Assembly: GCA_964592235.1 (NCBI GenBank)
Contig: CAZQCF010000010.1
Span: forward strand, 1 to 64,000
DNA: 64,000 bases
DNA from: PLA3 sp964592235
GTDB lineage: Bacteria; Planctomycetota; Phycisphaerae; UBA1845; UTPLA1
Reading direction: 5' to 3'
Shown: positions 1 to 9,089 of the stretch, piece after piece
Layout of the letters: every line of letters starts with the position of its first letter
Numbering within the stretch: the first letter of the stretch is position 1
Made by a program: the position numbers and the translations under genes
Notes under the pieces: model-generated
The model's input: only the letters and a program-made list of their open reading frames with translations
Told to the model about the DNA's origin: nothing
Databases searched by the model: none

Positions 1-1
1 T

Positions 2-151
2 AGGCACCTCTGTATTATTGATAAGGCTGTTCGAGCATATCAAAGTGCGATTGATTTAGACCCGGAGAACTTGAAATATAAGAGTTCAATTGCGATCGTT
101 ACGCAGGAGCAGCACCGTGGAGATAAAGCGTTGGATGGCGATGCCAGTTGA
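2..151 (+). CDS. C-terminal end of a TPR-like protein (partial)
   Basis: An open frame enters from the left edge and ends at TGA 149-151, leaving 49 residues. It contains AVRAYQSAIDLDPENLKY, which fits the second half of a tetratricopeptide repeat (A-x2-AY-x2-AI-x-LDP-x-N). This is probably the last repeat of a TPR protein whose body lies outside the window. Only one repeat is visible, so the full protein's role cannot be inferred. The tail after the repeat is polar and unremarkable. Confidence 0.55.
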   Translation, partial: RHLCIIDKAVRAYQSAIDLDPENLKYKSSIAIVTQEQHRGDKALDGDAS

Positions 152-1051
152 CCGGAGCAATATCACGCGCGCGGGTTCGGCAGAGCGAGCGTACAGGTCC
201 TCCAGTGCGGGTCCAGAATGCCGAAGAGCTCCCGTTTCAGCTTCGGAGGAAGATTTTGACTGATGAGTTTGCGGGTGAGGCGTTGCAATCGCGGGCTAAG
301 CCAATGCGATGTGCCGTCTGCGCGCAGGAGTACTCTACCCGAAATGGCTCGGGTTGAAATGAGCGACTTCACTCGGATCAATTCGATGACCGCGCGAAGT
401 GGGTTCTATTCATCGACTCGGTCACGCCGCGCGGCGGTAGTAGTGCCGCAGCAGCCCGACGAGGAATCGACGGCAGCGAACGTCGCTCGGCTCGAACGAA
501 TCGGCAACTTTCAAGGCCGGATTCGGAGCATCCGGCCCCGCGCAAAGCACCTCGATATTTTGGCCCCCCGCTCAACGGCCTGCCAACCATTTCAGCCGCC
601 GCTGTGAGATTCAAAAACACGCCCAATTGAGAGGGTTGCGAACAAAAAGTCTCGGGTTATGAGGCGCCGACACCCAAAAAGTGTCTCGCGCTGCAAATCG
701 CGGTTTGCTTGAAGAGCGTTGGGCTCCCGCTATGCCGGCCGTCCCCATAGCTTCGGCTGTCAGGACGGAACCGGTTCATTTGAGTCGGCGTCACCGTCCG
801 CGAGACGGAGGCCGAGGCCGTGGCGGTGGGAGAGGATCTAGAACCAGTAGGCTTTGTAGGCAATATCGGACGAAGGAACCGGGCGGATAATAAGGTGCCC
901 CAATCGAATTGGAGACAGGTGTCACATGCCATCCCCGAAATGGCCGCCTGGCGTCGATTTCACAGCCGTGATCCGCCGTCAGGATAATCAGACGAGCTGT
1001 CCCAACGTCCCAAAGATTAACAAGTTATTCGCTTTGTTCGCTCTGCAAATC
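152..1051. other. About 0.9 kb with no recognisable gene
   Basis: Short open frames exist on both strands, but their translations are Arg/Ser/Pro-rich, overlap each other, and lack a convincing start, signal or family motif. I see no tRNA or other structured RNA here. The stretch separates the TPR-like gene tail from the promoter of the lipoprotein genes. It could be decayed coding sequence or a long regulatory spacer. Confidence 0.5.
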
Positions 1052-1080
1052 TTGACTGGCCATAAGGTTTCGTTTATAAA
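1052..1080 (+). promoter_or_regulatory. Sigma70-type promoter of the lipoprotein genes
   Basis: TTGACT at 1052-1057 and TATAAA at 1075-1080 are separated by exactly 17 bases. Transcription would start near 1087, giving a leader of about 115 bases before the ATG at 1203. This is one of the best promoter matches in the window. Confidence 0.7.
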
Positions 1081-1202
1081 AGGAGAGTAATTTAGGGAGA
1101 GGCTTCAGGCATGCCCCGCGCCGGAACCACCGCGCTGCGGATGTGCCTCAAGGCGCAAGCGAACACAACTGCGTACACATTCTTCTGGGGAGGACGGAAA
1201 GT

Positions 1203-2471
1203 ATGAACAGGACGAAGGCAACTTTTGCATCGTTTGGGTTGCTCGCGACGGCGCTGGCCGTATTTGTCGCGTGCAATTCCATCACCAGCTTGAACAGCAA
1301 CCCGACGGGCGGGACGAACAATGAAGTCCTTCCTGCCTCCGAGGGTCGCCAGAACGCCGCGCTGATGATTGACAACGGTCCCGGTAAGCTGGTCTTCGTC
1401 GACCTGCTCCAGTACGACCCGGCCGACCTGCTTCAGCAGCGCTGTGCGCCGCTCGGTGCGCCGGGCGTCAACCCGTGGCGCAGCCGCTTCGGCGGACCGG
1501 TTGTTCTGAACCTGTTCAAGAACAACGTCATCGGTTCGAGCATCCAGGGCATCGCCAGCGAATACGATGAACTGGTCAACATCAATGAGACCGGCTTCTG
1601 CCTCGGCGTTCGCTCGCCGGCCGCGTCGGTCATCGACCCGAACTTCTCGCATGTCGAGTTCAACATCCGCGCGGTCAACCCGTTCGCGTTTGGTCACGCC
1701 CCCGGCTTTGACTATGTGAACACGGTTGATGGCAATCAGGCGTTCTATCCCTCGAACGACGAGAACCCCGGTCCGGTGCCCGGCTTCCCGGACAATCGCA
1801 CGCTGATCAACGTTGCCGGTGGCGACGTGGCGATCGCGATCCGCGGTCTGGACTTCTTCGGAATCGGCCCCAAGCAGACGTTTGCCACGATGAACTTCCT
1901 CGGCCCCACCGGCTGGGTGCTGTTCTTCCGCGACAACGCCTTCCAGAGCGGCCGCTTCTACAACCTGCAGGGCGCTCGCAAGGGCGGCCCGCGAGCCTTT
2001 GAAGACACTCCGCCTGCCGGCGACGAAGGCTTCTTCGAGTCGGCCCAGGTCAACGGCGACGGCTTCGATGCGAATAGCACGAATGCGGTCACGTTCCCGC
2101 CGCCGGCCTTCTTCTTCGGTGCTTGCCCCGGCCCGCTTCATCCGGCCGACTACGCCAAGGCCTATTCGTTCGCCGACTGGTCGAACATCAACGAGGCGGG
2201 CGCTCCGGCCGTCGGCCAGGGTGGTTTCATTCTCGTGATTCGCCGCCAGGCCTTCTTCGGCAAGGGCGTCGTCGTGAATCCGAACGTTCCGGGTCCGGCC
2301 TCGGCGCCGATCGATCCGCTGAACGACACGATCACGCCTCCTGGCTCGGGTTACAACGAGCCGGCGATTCCGGCCATCACGGGTCCGGATGAGGACGCCC
2401 TCCTGCCGACCACGCCGGGCGTGCACGAGATCGGCTTCTCGGTGTTCTTCATCCACTCGGCTGCTCCGTAA
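1203..2471 (+). CDS. Secreted lipoprotein of unknown family, paralogue 1
   Basis: This 422-residue protein starts with a lipoprotein signal: a short basic N-terminus, a hydrophobic stretch, and a lipobox ending at Cys24 (VFVAC). It should therefore be lipid-anchored outside the inner membrane. The ATG at 1203 is chosen over an upstream in-frame ATG at 1143 because it sits behind a GGGGAGGA site and begins the signal peptide. The mature part is rich in Gly, Pro, Asn and aromatic residues, with blocks such as NNVIGSS, FDYVNTVDGNQAFYPSND and GPTGWVLFFRDNA. I recognise no family. The next gene (2606-3853) is a close paralogue sharing these blocks nearly unchanged. A strong promoter precedes the gene and a terminator follows it, so it can be transcribed alone. 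The function is unknown. Confidence 0.85.
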   Translation: MNRTKATFASFGLLATALAVFVACNSITSLNSNPTGGTNNEVLPASEGRQNAALMIDNGPGKLVFVDLLQYDPADLLQQRCAPLGAPGVNPWRSRFGGPVVLNLFKNNVIGSSIQGIASEYDELVNINETGFCLGVRSPAASVIDPNFSHVEFNIRAVNPFAFGHAPGFDYVNTVDGNQAFYPSNDENPGPVPGFPDNRTLINVAGGDVAIAIRGLDFFGIGPKQTFATMNFLGPTGWVLFFRDNAFQSGRFYNLQGARKGGPRAFEDTPPAGDEGFFESAQVNGDGFDANSTNAVTFPPPAFFFGACPGPLHPADYAKAYSFADWSNINEAGAPAVGQGGFILVIRRQAFFGKGVVVNPNVPGPASAPIDPLNDTITPPGSGYNEPAIPAITGPDEDALLPTTPGVHEIGFSVFFIHSAAP

Positions 2472-2506
2472 TAACCGGCCCGCCGAGTCGTTTGTGCAGT
2501 CATTAC

Positions 2507-2547
2507 GGGGCGTGTCGGAGAAATCCGGCACGCCCCGACACTTTTTT
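2507..2547 (+). terminator. Rho-independent terminator after lipoprotein 1
   Basis: GGGGCGTG pairs with CACGCCCC and the helix continues through a T-G wobble and CGG/CCG, giving about 12 pairs around the loop AGAAAT. GACAC and then six T (2542-2547) follow. It lies 36 bases after the stop at 2471 and before the second paralogue, so the two paralogues need not be co-transcribed. Confidence 0.8.
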
Positions 2548-2605
2548 GACGGTCGCCCCTCGCCTACAATAGTCAGAGGAGCACAAGGGGAGAGAGAGCA
2601 TTCTC

Positions 2606-3853
2606 ATGAGAGGCAACCGCATCATCATCGGCGCACTTGGGCTGTGCGCGCTGGGCCTGCCGCTGGCCGGCAGTTGCAACACCACCGTGGAACAGGTAAC
2701 CAACGACCTGCCGGCGGCCGACCCGTTGCCGCCTGAACCGCTGCCCGCGTCGGAATCGCGCCAGAATGCGGCGCGACTCGTCGACAGCAGCTTCGGAAAA
2801 CAGATAACCGTCGAATTACTGCAATTCACCGGCGCCGGCACGCAGCAGCGCTGCCGCCCCCTCGGCGGCCCAGGCGTCCAACCGTGGCCCAGCACCTGGG
2901 GTGGGCCGGTCACGCTGCAAGCCATGAAGAACAACGTCATCGGCTCCAGCGTGCAGGGCATCGCCAGCGAATACGACCACTTGCGCGTCGTGAACGAGAC
3001 CGGCTACTGCCTCGGAATGCGCTCACCGGCTCTTTCGGCGGGTGATCCGCACTTTTCACTCGTGGAGTTCAATCTTCGTGCGGTCAATCCCTGGGCCTAC
3101 GGCCACGCCCCGCCTTTCGACTATGTTAACACCGTCGATGGCAATCAGGCGTTCTATCCGTCGAACGACAACCTGGTCGATCGGCGAAGCCTCATCAATG
3201 TGAACGGCGGCGACGTCGCAATCCTTGTCGCCGGCGTGGACTTTGTCGGTAATCCGACGAACACAACAGCCTTTATGAACTTTCTCGGCCCCACCGGATG
3301 GGTGCTCTTCTTCCGCGACAACGCGATGCAAAGCGGTCGATTCTATAACCTGCTCGGCGCGCTCAAAGGCGGTCCGCGAGCCTTTGAAGACACGCCGCCG
3401 TCAGGCGATGAGGGATTCTTCGAGTCGGCCCAGGTCAACGGTGACCTGTTTGACGCGAACAGCGCGCCCGCCAGCGACGTGCTTGGCCCGCCGGACTTCG
3501 TCGTCGGCCCCTGTCCCGGCCCGGCCGATCCGAATCCTTATCCGAAGGCCTATGCCTTCATGGATCTATCAAACTTCAGCGAATTCCTCGGTGCCGGCCC
3601 CGGTCAGGGCGGCTTCCTGCTTGTGATTCGCCGGCAGGCGTTCAACAACAAGGGCGTGGTGATCAATCCAAACGTCCCGGGTCCGGCGCCCATGGCCATC
3701 AACCCGCTTGCCGACACAATGACACCGCCCGGGTCGGGCTACAACGAACCGGCGATCCCGGCGATCACCGCTCCGGCAGAAGACAACTTCCTGCCTGCGC
3801 AGCCCGGCGTTCATGAGATCGGCTTCTCGGTCTTCTTTACTCACGGATTCTGA
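2606..3853 (+). CDS. Secreted lipoprotein of unknown family, paralogue 2
   Basis: This 415-residue protein has a lipoprotein signal with lipobox LAGSC (Cys near residue 24). It is colinear with the preceding protein along its whole length. Shared blocks include GFFESAQVNGD, GGPRAFEDTPP, PPGSGYNEPAIPAIT and HEIGFSVFF, which indicates a tandem duplication of the same unnamed family. Differences are concentrated near the N-terminus, in a loop after FYPSND that is shorter here, and in the region before CPGP. A TACAAT at 2565-2570 could be the -10 of its own promoter, but the -35 is weak. Its TGA overlaps the ATG of the next gene (TGATG at 3851-3855), suggesting translational coupling with that third lipoprotein. 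The function is unknown. Confidence 0.85.
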   Translation: MRGNRIIIGALGLCALGLPLAGSCNTTVEQVTNDLPAADPLPPEPLPASESRQNAARLVDSSFGKQITVELLQFTGAGTQQRCRPLGGPGVQPWPSTWGGPVTLQAMKNNVIGSSVQGIASEYDHLRVVNETGYCLGMRSPALSAGDPHFSLVEFNLRAVNPWAYGHAPPFDYVNTVDGNQAFYPSNDNLVDRRSLINVNGGDVAILVAGVDFVGNPTNTTAFMNFLGPTGWVLFFRDNAMQSGRFYNLLGALKGGPRAFEDTPPSGDEGFFESAQVNGDLFDANSAPASDVLGPPDFVVGPCPGPADPNPYPKAYAFMDLSNFSEFLGAGPGQGGFLLVIRRQAFNNKGVVINPNVPGPAPMAINPLADTMTPPGSGYNEPAIPAITAPAEDNFLPAQPGVHEIGFSVFFTHGF

Positions 3854-4383
3854 TGCCCATGAGTCGGGGGACTCTCTACTCGCAGCACGCGGTGCGACGC
3901 CGATTCGTTCTTGGCGCGGCGCTCGTCGCAGCGATTGCGTCGGGCTGCAACCTGCTCGGCAACCTGCCGGGCGGTTCAGGTAACAACAACTCCAATCCCC
4001 CGGTCATCGACGCCGACAACAACCCGCAACAGGCCGCCAACCCGCCTGCGACCGACATCAACGGCGTCTGGCAATTCGCCGGGAGCGGCGCGCTCTCCGG
4101 CGCGTGCGTCACCATTGTCGATCGCAAGATCTCGATCTATGACGTGGACTGCGACAACTCCCCGGCGACAATTCTCAACACCCCGGTCGGCTACATCGGC
4201 GGTTCGGATGTCACGCAGGGGCTCGCGATCTCGCTCGCGGCCGACGGCAGCGCCAGCCGCTATGCCATTCTCACGTTCTACCTCGTTGTCACCGACGATA
4301 ACACACTCACCGGAACCGCTGCGCAGAGCGTGTATCCCGACGACGTGACCACGTCGCACAACGTCGTCTGGCAGCGGCAATAG
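3853..4383 (+). CDS. Small secreted lipoprotein, unknown family
   Basis: The 176-residue product has an Arg-rich N-terminus, a hydrophobic segment (FVLGAALVAAIASGC) and a lipobox Cys, followed by a Gly/Asn/Pro-rich linker. The remainder (from about residue 70) looks like one small beta-rich domain beginning DINGVWQFAG, a pattern common in lipocalin-like or single beta-barrel lipoproteins. That reading is only a guess. The start ATG at 3853 overlaps the previous stop; an alternative ATG lies at 3859. The gene is probably translated from the mRNA of paralogue 2. It does not resemble the two paralogues before it. Confidence 0.75.
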   Translation: MPMSRGTLYSQHAVRRRFVLGAALVAAIASGCNLLGNLPGGSGNNNSNPPVIDADNNPQQAANPPATDINGVWQFAGSGALSGACVTIVDRKISIYDVDCDNSPATILNTPVGYIGGSDVTQGLAISLAADGSASRYAILTFYLVVTDDNTLTGTAAQSVYPDDVTTSHNVVWQRQ

Positions 4384-4427
4384 CTCGGCACGGGTGTTGC
4401 TCGCTGCATGAGCCGGCGCGTGATAGC

Positions 4428-5744
4428 ATGGCGCGCATGCCCCCCACTGATCCAACGGATATTCAACTTCGGCCGTTTCAGCGGCCGGTGGACCGAACGG
4501 TTCACCTGCCGGGCAGCAAGAGCCTGACCAATCGGGCCCTGCTTGCGGCGGCGCTGGCGCGGGGCGAATCGACCCTTCACGGCATCCTGCTCGCTGACGA
4601 TACCCGGCTGATGATCGGCGCGCTGGAGACGCTCGGATTGGCCGTGGCGATTGATTCGCCCGTCGGCGACGAGCGCCCGCGCGCGCGCATCGTGGGTCAG
4701 GGCGGCTTCTTTCCCAACACGGAAGCCAGTATCCATTGCGGCAACGCCGGAACGGTGATTCGCTTTCTGGCGGCGGCCTGCGCCGCGGCACAGGGCGATT
4801 ATCGACTCGACGGCAGCGCGCGCATGCGTCAGCGCCCGCTCGGCGATCTGGTCAGCGCCCTGATTGACCTCGGCGCGGCGATCACGTTTGAGCAGCAAAC
4901 CGGATACTGCCCCCTGCACATTCGCGGCCGCGGCCTGCGCGGCGGACCGGTGACGCTGCGCGATCCGCAGTCCAGCCAGTTTGTTTCGGCGATTCTGCTG
5001 GCGGCGCCACGGGCCGTTCGAGATGTTCTGATCGAAATCACGGGCGAGCTGCCCAGCCGACCCTATGTCGCGATGACCTTGCACGTCATGGAGGCGTACG
5101 GCATCAGCGTCTTCTCGGAGGGGTATCAGCGATTCATCGTGCCGGAAGGCCAGACCTACCGCGCCTGCGACTGCACGATCGAGCCGGACGCCAGCGCGGC
5201 GACGTACTTCTTCGCGGCAGCCGCCCTGACCGGCGGACGGATCCGTGTGGACGGCCTGGGCCGGAGCAGTCGGCAGGGCGATACCCAATTCGCCCGCGTG
5301 TTGGAAACGATGGGCTGCCGCGTGGAGCAGGATGAGAATCAGACAACCGTATTCGGACCGTCCGATGGACGGCTTCGCGGCATCGACATCGACCTGGGTG
5401 ACATGCCCGATACGGCGCCGACCTTGGCCGTGCTGGCGGCCTTCGCCGATGGTCCGACGCGCATTCGAAACGTGTCGAACCTGCGGATCAAGGAATCGGA
5501 TCGCCTTTCGGCGCTGTCCGCGGAGTTGAGCCGTATGAACGTCGCGACCGAATTACTGCCTGATGGAATTGTGATTCGGCCGTCGGCAGCGCTCCGCCCC
5601 GCGAGGATCCAAACCTACGACGACCATCGAATCGCGATGAGTTTCGCGCTGGCGGGGCTGCGGCTGGATGGGATGGTGATCGCCGACCCCGACTGCGTCG
5701 CGAAGACCTACCCGGGGTTCTTCGACGAGTGGGCGAAGCTGTAA
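4428..5744 (+). CDS. aroA: 3-phosphoshikimate 1-carboxyvinyltransferase (EPSP synthase)
   Basis: AroA transfers the enolpyruvyl group of PEP to shikimate-3-phosphate, the sixth step of chorismate synthesis in the cytoplasm. The 438-residue length is normal. Family motifs appear in order: PGSKSLTNRALLAAALARG near residue 27, CGNAGTVIRFLAA, DGSARMRQRPLGDL, SSQFVSAILLAAP, EPDASAATYFFAAAALTGG, the catalytic IKESDRL, and TYDDHRIAMSFALAGL near the C-terminus. The ATG at 4428 is used; a second ATG at 4437 is possible. No other shikimate gene is next to it, and it follows the lipoprotein genes by 44 bases with no visible terminator, so it may share their transcript. Confidence 0.95.
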   Translation: MARMPPTDPTDIQLRPFQRPVDRTVHLPGSKSLTNRALLAAALARGESTLHGILLADDTRLMIGALETLGLAVAIDSPVGDERPRARIVGQGGFFPNTEASIHCGNAGTVIRFLAAACAAAQGDYRLDGSARMRQRPLGDLVSALIDLGAAITFEQQTGYCPLHIRGRGLRGGPVTLRDPQSSQFVSAILLAAPRAVRDVLIEITGELPSRPYVAMTLHVMEAYGISVFSEGYQRFIVPEGQTYRACDCTIEPDASAATYFFAAAALTGGRIRVDGLGRSSRQGDTQFARVLETMGCRVEQDENQTTVFGPSDGRLRGIDIDLGDMPDTAPTLAVLAAFADGPTRIRNVSNLRIKESDRLSALSAELSRMNVATELLPDGIVIRPSAALRPARIQTYDDHRIAMSFALAGLRLDGMVIADPDCVAKTYPGFFDEWAKL

Positions 5745-5994
5745 ATACAGCGACGCATCGAGCAACGAGCGGCTACCCTACCGGTATGGTTTCGGACGGT
5801 TTTTCGACCCGCCCTGCGCACACAAGGGTGCTCGAGTCGGGCTGCCGGCTGTTCCCGCAGGCGACCGGCTAAGCGCATCGTCGCTCAATGCGTCCAATGA
5901 AACATAGCCTACGAAAAGACTGTCGGCAAGAGAAATCGACGATTCAATTTAGCCTCGTTAAATCTGTCCGGGAATGATACAGGCGGCACGCAGG

Positions 5995-8556
5995 TTACAT
6001 CCGATCCGCCGGTGCCCTGCCGTCCTCCGATTGATGTGCCAGCGATCGCAGTTCATTCAGCGCAGCGGCGCGCTGCGCCTCGTCGGTCGCTGCATCCAGT
6101 CCTTGCCATGCCGGGACAAGTTTTCGAGCGAGATGAACGAGCCGTTGCTCGCCCTGGGCAGTCGGAACGCGCAATACCGGTCGGTCCGTCGAGCCGGCCC
6201 CACGTGGTTCAAGAAGCGAGGCGAGCGGCGGAACGACTGGTTCCGGACCAAAAGCGATGATTCGCGCTTCGCCTTCTCCATCCAGGAGATAGTCCGCAAG
6301 AAGCTCTTGGATGATCTGACCACGACGCGTCATGGCCCGCGAGCGAATCGCGGCGGCATTCGCTTCGCGACCGGCTTCCTTCAGAAGCGCCGCCGCGGAA
6401 TCGAGCAGGCTGATGATCGCGCTGAATGCCTGTGCGTCGGCCGCCTGATCGGCACGCTTCCCGGCTTCCTTCAGAACGACCTCTGCAAAGGCGGCCAGTG
6501 CCTGCGTCGCAGCACCTCCCACGCGCCGGGAAAGCTGCATCGATTTTTCAATGGCAGCACCGTCCTCCAGGGCGGCCAGCCTCGCGGACAAGGCGCGGGC
6601 CAGCAAGCTGATGGCGCCGGCCGCATCCGTCGATTCGCGTAGCGCGGCAGCCTGTTCGAGACTGGTCGCTGCTCCGACGTGGTCACCAAGAATCGCCAGG
6701 CCATCCGCCAGCTGCGACAGAAGTTCGAATCGCTGTACCGCGGGCAGGCTCTCGAATCGCGCCTCGACCACTCGAATGGATCGCAACAAATCTACGCTGC
6801 GCTGCTGATCCGCCTTGTCGCCCGTCCGGCCAAACTCCGTTGCCATTCGAAACACGTCCGACGCGGGAATCCGCTCGCTGATTGCCAGATAAGCTCGCCA
6901 GGCTTGCTCGCGTACGGCCGCATCCGCCTCGCTTCGCGCGTACAAGTGAGGCGTGAGCGCTGCCAGATCTTCCAATCGGCGTCCGCACTTGCCCAGCGTG
7001 TCGACCGCTGCCTGCCGAATCTCCATTTCCTGTGATTTCAGGAGTCCTCGCGCATCGTCGGCCGATGCCACATCTCCGAACGCGGCCAACGCCGAAATCG
7101 CCGCGCGGCGGATGCGAAGGCTCTCCGACGGTGCGGTTGCGCGGCGAAACTCCAGGCGAAACGTCTCCTCGCCGATTCGCGCCATCGCCTGAATGAACTT
7201 CTCCCGCACGTCTTCATCGATCGGGCGCAACCGACCGTAGCGCTCCAACATCGCCGTTACGATCGCGTCAGGTGCGGACACCGCGTCGGGCCGTTTGCGT
7301 GCCAGGTTTCCCAGCGCCAGCGCCGCCTCGCCCACAACCACCAGCGCGTCATCCGTCAGCCTCGCAATCAACGCCGGCACCGCGGCGGGATCGTCAAGAC
7401 GCCCCAATGCCGCGACCTGCGCCATGCGCACATCGGGCACCGACTCCACCGCCAGGGCATCCAGCAAGCGGTTCAGCGCACCGGCCAAACGCAATTCGCC
7501 TGCGATCGTCGCGGCCTGCTGACGCACCTGCGGGTCGGCATCGCTTAACAATTCTACAATGCGCGATTTTGCATCCCCATCGATGTCTTTGCGATCCGTG
7601 ATCAGATCGTTGATCAGTCCCAGCCCGAGACTGCGAACCGCGGGCAGGTCGTCCCGAAGAAACGACAACAACCGCTCGGCGCGATTCCCTTCGCTCGTTG
7701 AAAGGTACGCCTCGCGCGAGAGTTGCACCACACGGCGGTTCAGGTCGGCTCGAACGGTTTGCAAACGCCGCACCTGCTCGCGGCGGGCCTCGTTCACACG
7801 CCAAAGCCATTGCGTACCGGTCAGCGTGGAATGACGGCTCCACCAGCTCAACGCCGCAGAAGCCGAGTCGTGCTTGATCCCGGTGGCCGTGGAAAATGCA
7901 ATCAACGCCGCTGCCTGAATTGTCGGGCTCGTGCCGTCCAGCAGCGTGGCCAGCGCCGCCACCGCGCGAATATCGTCCCCCGATTCACCCAGCGCCGCGA
8001 TCGCCGCCAGCCGCCGTTCCAAGGCCGCCTCGGAATCACTCGCCAGGGGGCGCAACCGCTCCACCGCCAAGGCTGTGTCGAACCGCCGCAGTGCCCGTGA
8101 AAGCGCCTCCGCCATTCCCGGAGACTTGTCGCCCAGACATGCGATTAAGGCATCCAGCAATACCGATGGGGGATTCTCGCGACCGGCGATGGCCTCGCAG
8201 ACGGCCGTGCGCGCGGGCAGCCGCGCCGGGCTGTTCGTCCGCAGTACGTCTGCAAGCCGCGCGACGGCGTCGGTCGTGCCCAGTTCGAGCAACTTGGTTG
8301 CACCAAGTCGACGGGCTTGAGCCGTGTTATCGCCGATGACCAGTTCGTAGTGATCGGCGATGTCCTGCTGAAGCGAAGTGGACGTCGCCGCGGAATCGAC
8401 CGGACGGCTCGCCGTCGGCGGAGTCACTGCCTGATTTGCGATGGCGGCGGAGCTCGTGCCGCCAAGACAAGCGAGGACCGTCAAGGCGGCGGCATAAGAG
8501 GAACTGCAGGCCGGCATCCGTAACGGGGTCTGATTGGGTATTGCCCTATTGCTCAT
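5995..8556 (-). CDS. Large secreted HEAT-repeat protein
   Basis: The 853-residue product begins with an N-terminal hydrophobic stretch that looks like a Sec signal (SSSYAAALTVLACLGGTSSAAIA). The rest is almost entirely alpha-helical, with repeated units of HEAT/PBS-lyase type such as DADPQVRQQAATIAGEL, VPDVRMAQVAALGRLDDPAAVPALIARL and SQEMEIRQAAVDTLGKCG. Such alpha-solenoids act as protein-binding scaffolds. No catalytic domain is visible. The ATG at 8556 is preferred; an in-frame TTG three codons earlier is also open. The gene converges with aroA, and the 250 bases between them hold no convincing terminator. Exported HEAT proteins are frequent in planctomycetes, but their partners are mostly unknown. 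Confidence 0.85.
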   Translation of the reverse strand: MSNRAIPNQTPLRMPACSSSYAAALTVLACLGGTSSAAIANQAVTPPTASRPVDSAATSTSLQQDIADHYELVIGDNTAQARRLGATKLLELGTTDAVARLADVLRTNSPARLPARTAVCEAIAGRENPPSVLLDALIACLGDKSPGMAEALSRALRRFDTALAVERLRPLASDSEAALERRLAAIAALGESGDDIRAVAALATLLDGTSPTIQAAALIAFSTATGIKHDSASAALSWWSRHSTLTGTQWLWRVNEARREQVRRLQTVRADLNRRVVQLSREAYLSTSEGNRAERLLSFLRDDLPAVRSLGLGLINDLITDRKDIDGDAKSRIVELLSDADPQVRQQAATIAGELRLAGALNRLLDALAVESVPDVRMAQVAALGRLDDPAAVPALIARLTDDALVVVGEAALALGNLARKRPDAVSAPDAIVTAMLERYGRLRPIDEDVREKFIQAMARIGEETFRLEFRRATAPSESLRIRRAAISALAAFGDVASADDARGLLKSQEMEIRQAAVDTLGKCGRRLEDLAALTPHLYARSEADAAVREQAWRAYLAISERIPASDVFRMATEFGRTGDKADQQRSVDLLRSIRVVEARFESLPAVQRFELLSQLADGLAILGDHVGAATSLEQAAALRESTDAAGAISLLARALSARLAALEDGAAIEKSMQLSRRVGGAATQALAAFAEVVLKEAGKRADQAADAQAFSAIISLLDSAAALLKEAGREANAAAIRSRAMTRRGQIIQELLADYLLDGEGEARIIAFGPEPVVPPLASLLEPRGAGSTDRPVLRVPTAQGEQRLVHLARKLVPAWQGLDAATDEAQRAAALNELRSLAHQSEDGRAPADRM

Positions 8557-9089
8557 CGTTTTCAAATCGCTCTATTAAGTGCGAGAGAGGATGCCTTGCC
8601 CGCGTCCTGCAGGTTGTCTGGTCCCAGATCGGGGCGAAACCACTCGACTGGGCGCGCGGATCTCCTTTGAATCTTAGCGGAATGGACACAGCTTGAACTT
8701 CATCATTTGTGAAGGTTTACCATTTTTTTCCACTGGCTCCGTTTGCCGAGGTGCAGCAAGAGTGCGAGCCGGATCTCACCGGATGCCGGTCCGTCCAATC
8801 CGAACCTTCAACCAGACTATGCCACGTGGGAAGCCCCTATCATCGACTGGGACATCGAGAAGGGCATGGCCGATGAAATTCCATGCGACGACGCCCGAAA
8901 ACGAGGCGAAAATCACCGTTCAGCCGCCTCTTTCTTGAACGCGGCCTAACGGCACTAAAGCCTTGCCCGGCCATAACCTATACAATCCCCGCCAGTGCAA
9001 CCCTGGTGATCCCGGCCCGTAGAATGGTAGGATTCCGCCCGGAGCCGCCTTATCCTTGCATGCGGCCCGGCACTTCGAGAACACACAAC
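8557..9089. other. Divergent intergenic region, no gene seen
   Basis: This region separates the minus-strand HEAT gene from the plus-strand helical protein. Short frames are present, and one runs in frame into the next gene, but none shows a coding signature. It presumably carries both divergent promoters, although I could not pick a clear -35/-10 pair. Confidence 0.45.

Noticed and set aside
152..1051. Short open frames that could be small genes
   Set aside because: They overlap in several frames, lack ribosome sites and show Arg/Ser/Pro-rich translations with no signal or motif.
1092..2531. Long minus-strand open frame opposite the first lipoprotein gene
   Set aside because: It is antisense to a gene with a signal peptide, promoter and paralogue. 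Its translation is Arg/Glu/Val-rich without any family motif, typical of a shadow frame in GC-rich DNA.
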